Counted from the first letter of the stretch, positions 6,063 to 13,018 are shown. The stretch: DNA of 14,256 nt from CAUJGQ01 sp038325665 (GCA_038325665.1 JBBQJF010000109.1:1-14256), one strand, 5' to 3'. The notes: a model not told the origin generated them from the letters alone. Translations and numbers: made by a program.

Positions 6063-8564
6063 TCACTCCAACGCGCCCTCTTCCCGGAGGCGACTGATCT
6101 GGGCATCAGATAGTTCGAGCACCTCGCCCAGCACCTCGTCGGTGTGCTGGCCGAACGTCGGAGCGGGGCGGCGGACGGCCAGCGGCGTGGCTGAGAACCG
6201 CCAGGGGATACCGGCATGGCGGCGCGCGCCGACCTCCGGGTGTGGCAGTTCGACCCAGAAGTCCCGCGCGGCCAGCACGGGGTCAGTCACCACCTCGGAG
6301 GTCCTGGCAACCGCGGCGGCTGCCACACCCGCGGCCTGCAACGCCCGCGCCGCCTCGTCACGGGTGTGGTCGACGGTCCAGGCGGCGATGGCTGTCTCCA
6401 TCTCCGCTTCACGCGTCTTGCGCCCCGCCCTGGTGGCGAGCGCTGGGTCGTCCGCCAGGTCAGACCGGCCGATGGCCCGCGCCAGGTTGTGCCACTCGTC
6501 GTCGGACCAACACGAGACGGCGACCCACTCGTCGTCGCCCCGGCAGCGAAAGACGCCCTGCGGCGCCTCGAACTGGTCACGGTTGCCCATGCGCGGCGGC
6601 GGCGCCCCGGTCATCTGGTAGGTAAGCAGTCCCTCCACCACCAGCGGCAGCGCGGCTTCCCACTGGGACATATCGATGGACTGCCCCTCGCCGGTGCGGC
6701 GGCGGTGGGCGAGGGCCGCGAGGATGGCGCAGGCAGCGTGCAGGCCCGCGTTCGGGTCGCCGTAGGAGAGTCCGACCTCGCGCGGACCGCCGCCCGGGTA
6801 ACCGGTCAGCGCGGCGAGGCCCATCATCGGCACCTGCGTCGGCCCGTAGGCCACGTAGCCGGCGATCGGACCGGTCTGCCCATGGCTAGCCATCGACATC
6901 TGGATGATATCCGGCTTGATCCGGCGCAACGTGTCGTAGCCCAGGCCCATGCGCTCCATCGCCCCGGCGCTGAAGTTGTCCACCACGATATCGGACCGGC
7001 GCACCAATTCGTACGCGAGTTCCTTGGCCGCGGGGTGCTTGAGGTTCAGCCGCAGGGCGCGCTTACCCTGATTGTACTGGTTGAAGTACGCGGAGCGATC
7101 CGGGTTACGCACTCCTTCCCAGAACGGCGGAGTGGCGCGCACGGTGTCGAGCCGGCCGGACGATTCGACCTTGATCACGTCGGCGCCGAGGTGGGCGAGT
7201 TGCATCGTCGCCATCGGCCCCGCCCACACCCAGGTGAAATCGGCCACCCGCACTCCTGCCAACGGCAGCCGGCTGTTCGACGTTGCAGGCTGAGAGTCCG
7301 GCGCTGGCTGTCGTTGGCGGGGCAGGGCTGCCACGCGCGGAGCCGCGCCCGCGCCAGCGGCGATGGTCGAGCGCTCACCGGCCTGCCCGCGTCGCACGTC
7401 CCACTCCTGCATGACCTCGTCGGTGTGCTCTCCCAACAGCGGCGCCCGCCGGTCCGCCTGCCACGGTGTGGCCGAGAACTTCCACTGCGCGCCGGGAAAG
7501 GTCCAGCGTCCGGCGACGGGATGGTCGGAATCTTCCCAGAACCCACGCGCCTTCAGGTGAGGATGGTCGAGTAGGTTCTTCATCTCGCTGATGGGAGCGC
7601 TGGGAATACGCATCTTTTGGAGCGCGACGTAGGTGTCGTGGACGGTACGGCCCGCGAGTTCGGCCTCGATTAGGGAGAGCAACGCGTCGTTATTCTCGGC
7701 GCGCACCAGGCGATCGGCGAACAGGGGCGAACCGGCCCAGTCGGGGTTGCCGAGGAAGGCGAGCAGCCGCGCCCAGTCGTCCTCGGTGACGGTGAGGACG
7801 AACAAGATGCCATCGGCAAGTTGCACCATGCCCCAGGGGCCGAAGATGCGCGTGCCGAGCCGCGAGGCGACGCGGCCATTGTACGTGTAGTGCGTCAGCC
7901 CGCTCTCCATTTCGCTGGCGATGGCCGCCTGCACGGAGAGATCGACGTGTTGACCGGCCCCGTGGGTATCGCGGGCGGCAAGCGCACCGAGAGCGGCGAT
8001 GGCGGCTTGGATACCGGACTGAAAATGCGCCTGTTGGCCGAACGGCTTGAGCGGCGGCAGATCCGCATCCTCCAGCGCCCCCGGACTCATCGATAGCCAG
8101 CCAGACGCGGCCAGGTCGCACAGCTCACGCATCGGCCCGGGGCCGGTGGGGCCGGCCGGCGCGTCGATGCCGGAGGGGGTGACGGTCACGACGATCAAGG
8201 AGGGATTGGCGTCCCGCGGCGCGTCGTACGTGAGGCCGTGTCGCTGAAGCGTCTCCACCGGGCCGCTGGCGAGCAGGATATCGGCGGCGGCCGCGAGACG
8301 GCGCAGCGCCGCGCGTCCCGCGTCCGTGTCCAGGTCGAGCACGATGCCGCGCTTCGCCTGGTCGAGATAAAGATGCAGACCGCCCGTCTCGATGCCGGCG
8401 CGTCCGTCGGGGTACGGACCACGGCGGCGATTGCTGTCGCCCTCGGGCGGTTCCACCTTGACGACATCGGCGCCGAGGTGCCCGAGGATCGTCGCGGCAT
8501 AAGGCGCGGCGACAAAATCCCCGCACTCGAGCACCCGTAGTCCTTCTAGCGCGCCTGTCGCCAT
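6063..8564 (-). CDS. Fused double-domain family III CoA-transferase (CaiB/BaiF type)
   Basis: The 833-residue protein holds two tandem family III CoA-transferase domains, which move CoA between carboxylic acids. Domain 1 (about 5-390) opens with 'LEGLRVLECGDFVAAPYAAT' and domain 2 (about 433-820) with 'LAGVRVADFTWVWAGPMATM'; both go on to 'HLGADV(V/I)KVE'. Both end in 'W(K/R)FSATP' plus 'G(E/Q)HTDEV' (361-384 and 788-811), showing an internal duplication. The linker 391-432 is Ala/Pro/Gln-rich. Domain 2 has Asp603 in 'SYGDPNAG', the expected catalytic residue; in domain 1 the matching place reads 'FGQQAH' (Gln177). Ordinary family members are about 400 residues and often dimeric, so the fusion may form an internal pseudo-dimer. 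GGGAGGA (8572-8578) lies seven bases before ATG 8564. The frame continues upstream to 8858 but only through a repeat. The acid substrate is unknown. Confidence 0.93.
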   Translation of the reverse strand: MATGALEGLRVLECGDFVAAPYAATILGHLGADVVKVEPPEGDSNRRRGPYPDGRAGIETGGLHLYLDQAKRGIVLDLDTDAGRAALRRLAAAADILLASGPVETLQRHGLTYDAPRDANPSLIVVTVTPSGIDAPAGPTGPGPMRELCDLAASGWLSMSPGALEDADLPPLKPFGQQAHFQSGIQAAIAALGALAARDTHGAGQHVDLSVQAAIASEMESGLTHYTYNGRVASRLGTRIFGPWGMVQLADGILFVLTVTEDDWARLLAFLGNPDWAGSPLFADRLVRAENNDALLSLIEAELAGRTVHDTYVALQKMRIPSAPISEMKNLLDHPHLKARGFWEDSDHPVAGRWTFPGAQWKFSATPWQADRRAPLLGEHTDEVMQEWDVRRGQAGERSTIAAGAGAAPRVAALPRQRQPAPDSQPATSNSRLPLAGVRVADFTWVWAGPMATMQLAHLGADVIKVESSGRLDTVRATPPFWEGVRNPDRSAYFNQYNQGKRALRLNLKHPAAKELAYELVRRSDIVVDNFSAGAMERMGLGYDTLRRIKPDIIQMSMASHGQTGPIAGYVAYGPTQVPMMGLAALTGYPGGGPREVGLSYGDPNAGLHAACAILAALAHRRRTGEGQSIDMSQWEAALPLVVEGLLTYQMTGAPPPRMGNRDQFEAPQGVFRCRGDDEWVAVSCWSDDEWHNLARAIGRSDLADDPALATRAGRKTREAEMETAIAAWTVDHTRDEAARALQAAGVAAAAVARTSEVVTDPVLAARDFWVELPHPEVGARRHAGIPWRFSATPLAVRRPAPTFGQHTDEVLGEVLELSDAQISRLREEGALE

Positions 8565-8597
8565 CGTCACGTCCTCCCTACTGCCGCGACCCGGGTT

Positions 8598-8726
8598 ACC
8601 TATCCCCCCGGCCCCCGACCCCGCGGGGAAGGGGGAGAACGGAAGTGATATCCCCAAGAACAGGACTCGCGTCCCCGTGAACTGGACTCCCCTCCCCGCG
8701 CCGGGGAGGGGCCGGGGGAGAGGTGG
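8598..8726 (-). repeat. 129-bp GC-rich repeat, copy A (inverted relative to copy B at 11256)
   Basis: Read on the minus strand, this segment aligns without gaps to 11256-11384 with about 7 differences in 129 bases. It has a left module (hairpin of CCCCTCCCC and GGGGAGGGG type), a 42-base centre containing 'cacggggacgcgagtcctgt', and a right module with 'ctcccccttccccgcgggg'. It fills the spacer between the regulator stop (8746) and the CoA-transferase start (8564). Confidence 0.85.
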
Positions 8727-8745
8727 TCCCCGGCGGGTGAACCCC

Positions 8746-9510
8746 CTACAGCGGCCAGTCCGAACCCCGCGACGCCGACTCCGCGCTCTGAATCGTTTCG
8801 GCGACCGAACGCGTTGCCGGGTCGTACCCAAGCTCGCGCAACCGTCGCTCAAAGCCAACGATGTGCCGCCGCATCACCGCTTCCGCCCGTTCGGGGTCGC
8901 GTTCGCGTAGCGCGTCCACTAACGCGCGGTGCGCCCGCGTTTGTTCGAGCACGAGATCTGGGGCGCCGGTGGAGGTGTCCACATCACGCATTAACACCTC
9001 GATCGAGCGCATCATCAGCGCGATTGTCTGATTGTGGCCGGCCTCCGCCACCGCGACATGGAACGTCGAATTAAGCTCCGGCAGGTACTGCTCCGCCGCC
9101 TCTTGCACGGCAATCACGCGGTCAAGCTCATCGAGTTCGTCATCGGTCGCGTGGATGGCCGCGAGCCGCGCGCCGGCCGGCTCGATGATTTGACGCGCGA
9201 GCATCAGGTCGGCGAGCAACGTGCCGCGCGTTACCAGGATGCCCTCGAACGTGCGGGCGAGCAGATCGGCGGACGGAACCGCGCGGAAGATGCCGCCGGT
9301 ATGTCCCGGCCGGATCTCGACGAGGCCGTCTTGTTCGAGCAGCCGCAAGGCCTCGCGGAGGTGATGGCGGCTGATCTGGAGTTGCGCGGCCAGCTCCGGC
9401 GCGGGGGGCAGCTTCGTCCGTTGTTGGAGCGGGCCATACAAGATCATCGCCCGTAGCTCGTCGGCCACGATCCGTGACGCGCGACGCAAGTCGATCCGAC
9501 CTCTCGCCAT
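8746..9510 (-). CDS. FadR/GntR-family transcriptional regulator (FCD domain)
   Basis: The 254-residue protein has a GntR winged helix-turn-helix at about 8-78, with 'LPPAPELAAQLQISRHHLRE' (34-53), then 'ALRLLEQDGLVEIRPGHTGG' as recognition helix and wing. It is followed by an all-helical FCD ligand-binding domain at about 97-228 ('LMLARQIIEPAGARLAA' from 102). His151 in 'STFHVAVAEAGHN', His194 in 'RAHRALVDAL' and His216 in 'MRRHIVGFERRL' are the usual metal-site histidines; the acidic residue that often precedes 'xxFH' is Asn147 here. FadR-type regulators typically repress nearby catabolic genes and release DNA on binding an acid or acyl-CoA. Its position between the divergent CoA-transferase and kinase-like genes suggests it controls both. 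CCTCTC at plus 9521-9526 gives a GAGAGG ribosome site ten bases before ATG 9510. Confidence 0.93.
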   Translation of the reverse strand: MARGRIDLRRASRIVADELRAMILYGPLQQRTKLPPAPELAAQLQISRHHLREALRLLEQDGLVEIRPGHTGGIFRAVPSADLLARTFEGILVTRGTLLADLMLARQIIEPAGARLAAIHATDDELDELDRVIAVQEAAEQYLPELNSTFHVAVAEAGHNQTIALMMRSIEVLMRDVDTSTGAPDLVLEQTRAHRALVDALRERDPERAEAVMRRHIVGFERRLRELGYDPATRSVAETIQSAESASRGSDWPL

Positions 9511-9549
9511 GGCAGCGCTACCTCTCGCGCCACAATACTCCCGATTGAA

Positions 9550-9568
9550 TCAACAGAGCAAACGTTGA
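9550..9568. promoter_or_regulatory. Candidate operator in the divergent spacer
   Basis: TCAAC (9550-9554) and GTTGA (9564-9568) are inverted half-sites nine bases apart, 40 bases upstream of the regulator's start. The right half overlaps a candidate -35 box for the plus-strand genes. This is where autoregulation and control of the divergent transcript could meet, but the half-sites are short. Confidence 0.35.
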
Positions 9569-9593
9569 CACATTGGACGCCGTGGGGCATGAT
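9565..9593 (+). promoter_or_regulatory. Candidate promoter for the small protein/kinase-like genes
   Basis: TTGACA (9565-9570), a perfect -35 consensus, is followed after exactly 17 bases by CATGAT (9588-9593), matching four of six -10 positions. Transcription would start near 9600 and pass through the hairpin repeat at 9632-9655 before the gene at 9694. Confidence 0.4.
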
Positions 9594-9631
9594 GCGGCGT
9601 GTCCGTCTGGCAGGCGTGGTGATCCCGATGT

Positions 9632-9655
9632 AGGGGCGACCCGGTGGGTCGCCCT
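9632..9655. repeat. GGGCGACCC-family hairpin in the 5' leader
   Basis: GGGCGACCC (9634-9642) and GGGTCGCCC (9646-9654) form a perfect 9-bp stem with a GGT loop, preceded by 'gatgta'. It is the best-preserved copy of the family also seen at 4013-4085 and 5257-5316, and it lies in the presumed 5' untranslated region of the gene at 9694. Confidence 0.75.
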
Positions 9656-9693
9656 CGGCCGAGGTCACGAACGGGTCGAGTGAGGCACCGCCT

Positions 9694-10098
9694 ATGCTTC
9701 CTGCACAGCAATTGCTCGGTGAGGTCGTGGTCGCCCTTCGTCAGGTCATTGGGCCGGCGATTGCCGACCCATACCCGCGCGCCCAAGCCTATATGGCGGC
9801 CGTGATCCTCGAATTCGTCGCCCGTCAGGTCGAGGAACGCCCCGACATCGCCGCCGGCAAGCAGCAGGCGCTCGGCACGGTGTTCGCCGAGCTGGCCTCG
9901 TCGCCGTCCGGTCGCGCGCTGCTCGATGGCGACGAGCTGGACCCCGAGGCGCGGTTGGGACGGGCGATCGAGCGGCTGGACGCCGAGCGGGATCGCCTCG
10001 ACCCCGAGACATACACGAGCCTCCACCAGCAGATCCGGGTGGCGCTTCGCGCCTTGCTCGACGCCGAATTATTGGTGGCCGCACCGCCCACGCGCTGA
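9694..10098 (+). CDS. Small helical protein of unknown function (134 aa)
   Basis: I do not recognise this family with confidence. The sequence is almost entirely amphipathic helix: 'LLGEVVVALRQVIGPAI' (7-23), 'AQAYMAAVILEFVARQVEER' (30-49), a central region with 'ALGTVFAELASSPSGRALL', a charged helix 'RLGRAIERLDAERDRL' (87-102) and a final helix 'HQQIRVALRALLDAELLV'. There is no signal peptide or membrane span. GAGTGAGG (9678-9685) stands eight bases before ATG 9694. In other genomes, kinase-like proteins of the type encoded just downstream often have a small helical partner of this size (DUF6285-like); the resemblance here is by size, position and composition only. Co-transcription with the downstream gene is likely. 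Confidence 0.75.
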   Translation: MLPAQQLLGEVVVALRQVIGPAIADPYPRAQAYMAAVILEFVARQVEERPDIAAGKQQALGTVFAELASSPSGRALLDGDELDPEARLGRAIERLDAERDRLDPETYTSLHQQIRVALRALLDAELLVAAPPTR

Positions 10099-10186
10099 CC
10101 ACCGTGGGCACTGCCGCCGCCGGCTTGTTCACGGCGCGGACGGGAGTGGGGTCGGCCCAACGCGCTGACCACCGTGAGGACTGCCG
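10091..10186 (+). repeat. 26-bp direct repeat at a 70-bp offset across a gene junction
   Basis: 'cgcgctgaccaccgtg' plus '(a/g)g(g/c)actgccg' occurs at 10091-10116 and at 10161-10186, with 24 of 26 positions identical. The first copy contains the stop codon of the upstream gene (10096-10098); the second contains the ribosome binding site of the downstream gene. This suggests that a 70-bp segment was duplicated or inserted at an originally tight junction. Confidence 0.8.
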
Positions 10187-10270
10187 ATGCCAACGCCTGA
10201 CTCTGCCGAGACGATCCGATCCTAACTGCAGGCGAAGCTGCCGGACGCCACGGATCTGACCCTCGACTCG
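10187..10270 (+). pseudogene. Disrupted N-terminus of the kinase-like gene (in-frame TAA)
   Basis: ATG 10187 has a good ribosome site (GAGGA, 10176-10180, six bases upstream) and is in frame with the kinase-like gene. The frame reads twelve codons (MPTPDSAETIRS), meets TAA at 10223-10225, then continues as LQAKLPDATDLTLDS into ATG 10271. The resumed peptide is just what is expected for the N-terminal helix of this family, so the frame appears to have been coding until one base change, such as CAA to TAA. Confidence 0.7.
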
Positions 10271-11218
10271 ATGACGCACACCCCCGGCGGCTGGTCGCAC
10301 GAGGTCTACCTATTCGACGCGCGGTGGCGCGAGAATGGCCGCGAGCAGCGGCGGGGATTTTGCCTGCGGAAGGATCCGGGCAATGGTCTGCTGCGCGAGC
10401 TCTCCAACCTCGACGAACAGTACCGCGTGCTTCAAGCGCTCGACCCCACGCCGGTGCCGACCCCGAGTGTCTACTGGTACGAGGCCGACACCTCGCTGCT
10501 GGGCGGGCCGTTCTTCCTGATGGAGCGGATCGGCGGCGAGGTGCCCAACCCCTGGTCGACGCCGGGTAAGCGGTTCTACGCCGCCGCCGCCGAGCGCGGC
10601 CGGCTGCCGCGAAGTTTCATTGAGGCCCTGGCCGCGATGCACACACTCGATTGGCGGGCGGCGGGGCTGCACTTCCTCGGCGTCCCGGCGGAGGGTGACG
10701 ACTTCGCCCGCCGCGAGGTGGCGAAGTGGGAGTCGCTGATCCATCAGTCACTCCGCAAGCCGGAGCCGGTGCTGACCGAACTGCTGGCATGGCTCAAAGC
10801 GAACGCGCCGCCCACGCGCCGGTTGGCGTTGGTCCACGGCGCCTACCGCACCGGCAACCTGATCATCGACAACGATGCCGTCGCCGCCGTGATCGACTGG
10901 GAATTGCAGGTAATCGGCGATCCCCTGTACGACGTGGCCTACGTGCTCTCCGACCTCAACCGCGAGGGCACACCGCTGCTGTCGTGCCTAGTCGAGCGCG
11001 ACTTCTTCCTCGATACCTATCAGGAACTGACCGGAATCACGGTTGATTTGGAGGTCTGCCGCTACTACGACCTGTTGTACATGATGCGCAGCACCGCGTT
11101 CTGGTTGAGCGCCTCCGACCTGTTCGCGCGGGGCCGGAACAAGGATCTGCGCCTGGCCCGCACGACGTACTCCGTACCCGTTGTGCTCGACATGGCCGCG
11201 CGGGCGCTCGGCTTCTGA
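10271..11218 (+). CDS. Aminoglycoside-phosphotransferase-like kinase, probably inactive
   Basis: The 315-residue open part shows the APH/choline-kinase fold. The N-lobe holds 'GGWSHEVYLFDARW' (6-19), the nucleotide-site strand 'FCLRKDP' (30-36) and 'LGGPFFLMERIGGEVP' (77-92). The C-lobe holds 'LALVHGAYRTGNLI' (185-198) and 'AVIDWELQVIGDPLYDVAYV' (206-225). Relatives next to acyl-CoA enzymes are thought to phosphorylate small molecules or hydroxyacyl intermediates. Two defects stand out: the catalytic Asp of the HGD motif is Ala191 (codon GCC, 10841-10843; GAC would restore it), while the metal-binding Asp209 remains; and an upstream in-frame TAA separates ATG 10271 from the better start at 10187. 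No ribosome site precedes 10271. The gene is either decaying, an inactive pseudokinase, or affected by sequence error. Otherwise the C-lobe is intact to its natural end. Confidence 0.85.
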   Translation: MTHTPGGWSHEVYLFDARWRENGREQRRGFCLRKDPGNGLLRELSNLDEQYRVLQALDPTPVPTPSVYWYEADTSLLGGPFFLMERIGGEVPNPWSTPGKRFYAAAAERGRLPRSFIEALAAMHTLDWRAAGLHFLGVPAEGDDFARREVAKWESLIHQSLRKPEPVLTELLAWLKANAPPTRRLALVHGAYRTGNLIIDNDAVAAVIDWELQVIGDPLYDVAYVLSDLNREGTPLLSCLVERDFFLDTYQELTGITVDLEVCRYYDLLYMMRSTAFWLSASDLFARGRNKDLRLARTTYSVPVVLDMAARALGF

Positions 11219-11255
11219 TTGGCCTGCATGGGAGACGCACGTACCCCCGGGAGGT

Positions 11256-11384
11256 CCACCTCTCCCCCGGCCCCTCCCCGGCGCGGAGAGGGGAGTCCGG
11301 TTCACGGGGACGCGAGTCCTGTGCTTGGGGAAATCACTTCCGTTCTCCCCCTTCCCCGCGGGGAAGGGGGCCGGGGGGTTAGGT
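11256..11384 (+). repeat. 129-bp GC-rich repeat, copy B
   Basis: Direct counterpart of the inverted copy at 8598-8726, about 95% identical over its full length. The left module holds 'cccctccccggcgcgg', the centre 'cacggggacgcgagtcctgt', and the right module pairs CCCCCTTCCCC with GGGGAAGGGGG (11349-11370). It fills most of the spacer between the kinase-like gene and the gene at 11417. Confidence 0.85.
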
Positions 11385-11416
11385 CGGCCGGGGGTAGATA
11401 GTTCAAGGAGGACAAC

Positions 11417-12532
11417 ATGCTCACGCCCTGGGATGAACAGATGTGCCATCAGTTGCCGACCACGATGGATCACGTATACACCAGCGACCCGGCCTGGACC
11501 GAACGGGTCTACATCAGCCTGTACGACGTGGCGACGAAGTCGACGATCCTCGGCTGCGGCATCGGGCAGTACCCGAACAAGAACGTGCAGGACGGCTTTG
11601 TCACCGTCTGGCACGAGGGCAAGCAGTACAACCTGCGCGTTTCGCGCACCCTGCGCCCAAACCCTCATGAGATTAAGATCGGCCCGCTCTCAATCGAGCT
11701 GCTGGAGGGGCTGCGGCGCTTCCGCATGGTGCTCGCCGGCAATCCCTCCGGCATAAGCTTCGACATCGAATGGGCCGCGACCATGAACCCGCACGAGGAA
11801 ACGCACGATTTCCGGCGTTCAAACGGCCGGGTCGTGCAGGACATCGCCCGCTTCGATCAGGTCGGTCGGGCGACGGGCGCGCTGAGCATCCCCGGCCACA
11901 CCTTCGCGCTGACCCCGGAGACGTGGTTTTGCCATCGCGACCGGTCATGGGGAACCCGCCGGCCGCTGCGTACGGAAGCGGGTAACGCGCAGAGCACCCG
12001 CTTCGCGCCGTTCTTGTTTAGCTGGTCGGCCGCCCAATTCGCGGATTACGCCCTGCACTGGCGGTTTGTCGAGCGGTCTGCCGGCCGCTACAGCTACTTC
12101 ACGGGCGAGTTGGTACGGCCGTTCGGCCAGCCCACCGACCCCGGCTGGCAGTTGGAGCGCACCGAGCAGGAGTTTCGCTGGGACGGCTCGGGGCCGGTAC
12201 AAACTTTGCTCGGCGGCGAGATCACCCTGAGCTTCTTCAATGGCGAGCGGCGGGAAGTATCGTTTGTCACCCATCCACCGCGCTGGCGCCTCAAGGGCGG
12301 CGGCTACGGCGGCTATCGCGGCTGGCAGCACGGCGATCCGAAAGGCGCCTTCTATCAAGAGCACGAGGTCTGGGACTTGAGCGATCCGGCGGTGCTGCGC
12401 GAGGCCAGCACGCTCAGCGACCACCTGATCGAGTGGCGCTGCGGCGACGACGTTGGCTACGGCATCATGGAGTACGGTGTCGGCTCCGGCTACTACAAGT
12501 ACAAGGATATCCAGCACCTGCCAACGTTTTGA
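11417..12532 (+). CDS. Protein of unknown function with AttH/CrtC-like signature (371 aa)
   Basis: AAGGAGGA (11405-11412) ends four bases before ATG 11417, a strong start. The protein is rich in Trp, Tyr, Phe and charged beta-strands, with no signal peptide or membrane helix. Residues about 60-150 and 200-345 read as two beta-barrel-like blocks. The central motif 'FCHRDRSWGTR' (171-181) resembles the 'DHSWG' signature of the AttH/carotenoid hydratase (CrtC) lipocalin-like superfamily and related uncharacterised proteins. Other recurrent features are 'EWAATMNPHEETHDFRR' (118-134), 'EHEVWDLSD' (315-323) and a 'CGDDVGYGIMEYG' stretch near the end (342-354). Proteins of this kind bind or rearrange hydrophobic compounds such as terpenoids or lipids, and they often sit near CoA-handling genes and APH-like kinases. 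I infer a small-molecule binding or catalytic role, without knowing the substrate. Confidence 0.8.
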   Translation: MLTPWDEQMCHQLPTTMDHVYTSDPAWTERVYISLYDVATKSTILGCGIGQYPNKNVQDGFVTVWHEGKQYNLRVSRTLRPNPHEIKIGPLSIELLEGLRRFRMVLAGNPSGISFDIEWAATMNPHEETHDFRRSNGRVVQDIARFDQVGRATGALSIPGHTFALTPETWFCHRDRSWGTRRPLRTEAGNAQSTRFAPFLFSWSAAQFADYALHWRFVERSAGRYSYFTGELVRPFGQPTDPGWQLERTEQEFRWDGSGPVQTLLGGEITLSFFNGERREVSFVTHPPRWRLKGGGYGGYRGWQHGDPKGAFYQEHEVWDLSDPAVLREASTLSDHLIEWRCGDDVGYGIMEYGVGSGYYKYKDIQHLPTF

Positions 12533-12551
12533 GCGGGCGCCGGCGCGGAGA

Positions 12552-13010
12552 TTAGCGGTCGCCGCGCTCGTCGGGCAGGACGACGATGTCGTACCAGTAG
12601 GTGGTGAGCGTCTGCACCATCGCGATGTAGCGGGGGGCGTCGAGCACCTTGACGATGTAGCCACAGGCGCCGTCGCGGTAGCACTGGTCCATGTCGCGCG
12701 GGTTGGTTGAGGTTGTCAGCACGATCACGGGAATGGCGCGGAGGTTGGCGTCGCCTTTGACACGCGTGAGCACCTCGCGCCCGTTGATGCCGGGCAGGTT
12801 GAGATCGAGCACGATCAGGCGTGGTCGTGGCGCGGCGCCGGACGCGGCGAATCGCCCCTGGCGATGCAGAAAATCCAACGCCTCGGCGCCCGTGCGGACG
12901 CGGCTGAGCGGCGCTACCGGCGGCCGGCCCAGCGCCCGCGCAAAAATCTGATAATCCTCGTCACTGTCCTCCACGAGCAACATGGGCGCCACTGGTCCGT
13001 GGTCGATCAT
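12552..13010 (-). CDS. Single-domain response regulator (Rcp1-like)
   Basis: The 152-residue protein is one receiver domain with no output domain. Expected residues are present: acidic pair Glu14/Asp15 in 'LLVEDSDEDY', phosphoacceptor Asp69 in 'LIVLDLNLPG', Thr99 in 'VIVLTTS' and Lys121 in 'GYIVKVLD', where the usual Pro after Lys is Val. The 'VEDSDEDYQIFARAL' start is typical of the small receivers paired with bacteriophytochromes. I chose ATG 13010 because GAGG lies six bases upstream; a GTG at 13022 would overlap the kinase TGA as GTGA and add four residues. Either way it is translationally coupled to the upstream kinase. It likely passes the phosphoryl group to a partner rather than binding DNA. 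Confidence 0.93.
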   Translation of the reverse strand: MIDHGPVAPMLLVEDSDEDYQIFARALGRPPVAPLSRVRTGAEALDFLHRQGRFAASGAAPRPRLIVLDLNLPGINGREVLTRVKGDANLRAIPVIVLTTSTNPRDMDQCYRDGACGYIVKVLDAPRYIAMVQTLTTYWYDIVVLPDERGDR

Positions 13011-13018
13011 GGTTGTCC

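Noticed and set aside
6216..7574. 452-aa plus-strand open frame
   Set aside because: It is antisense to the CoA-transferase with no recognisable motif; third-position GC bias explains it.
8565..8858. N-terminal extension of the CoA-transferase to 8858
   Set aside because: It runs through repeat copy A and into the regulator gene on the same strand; a strong ribosome site precedes ATG 8564.
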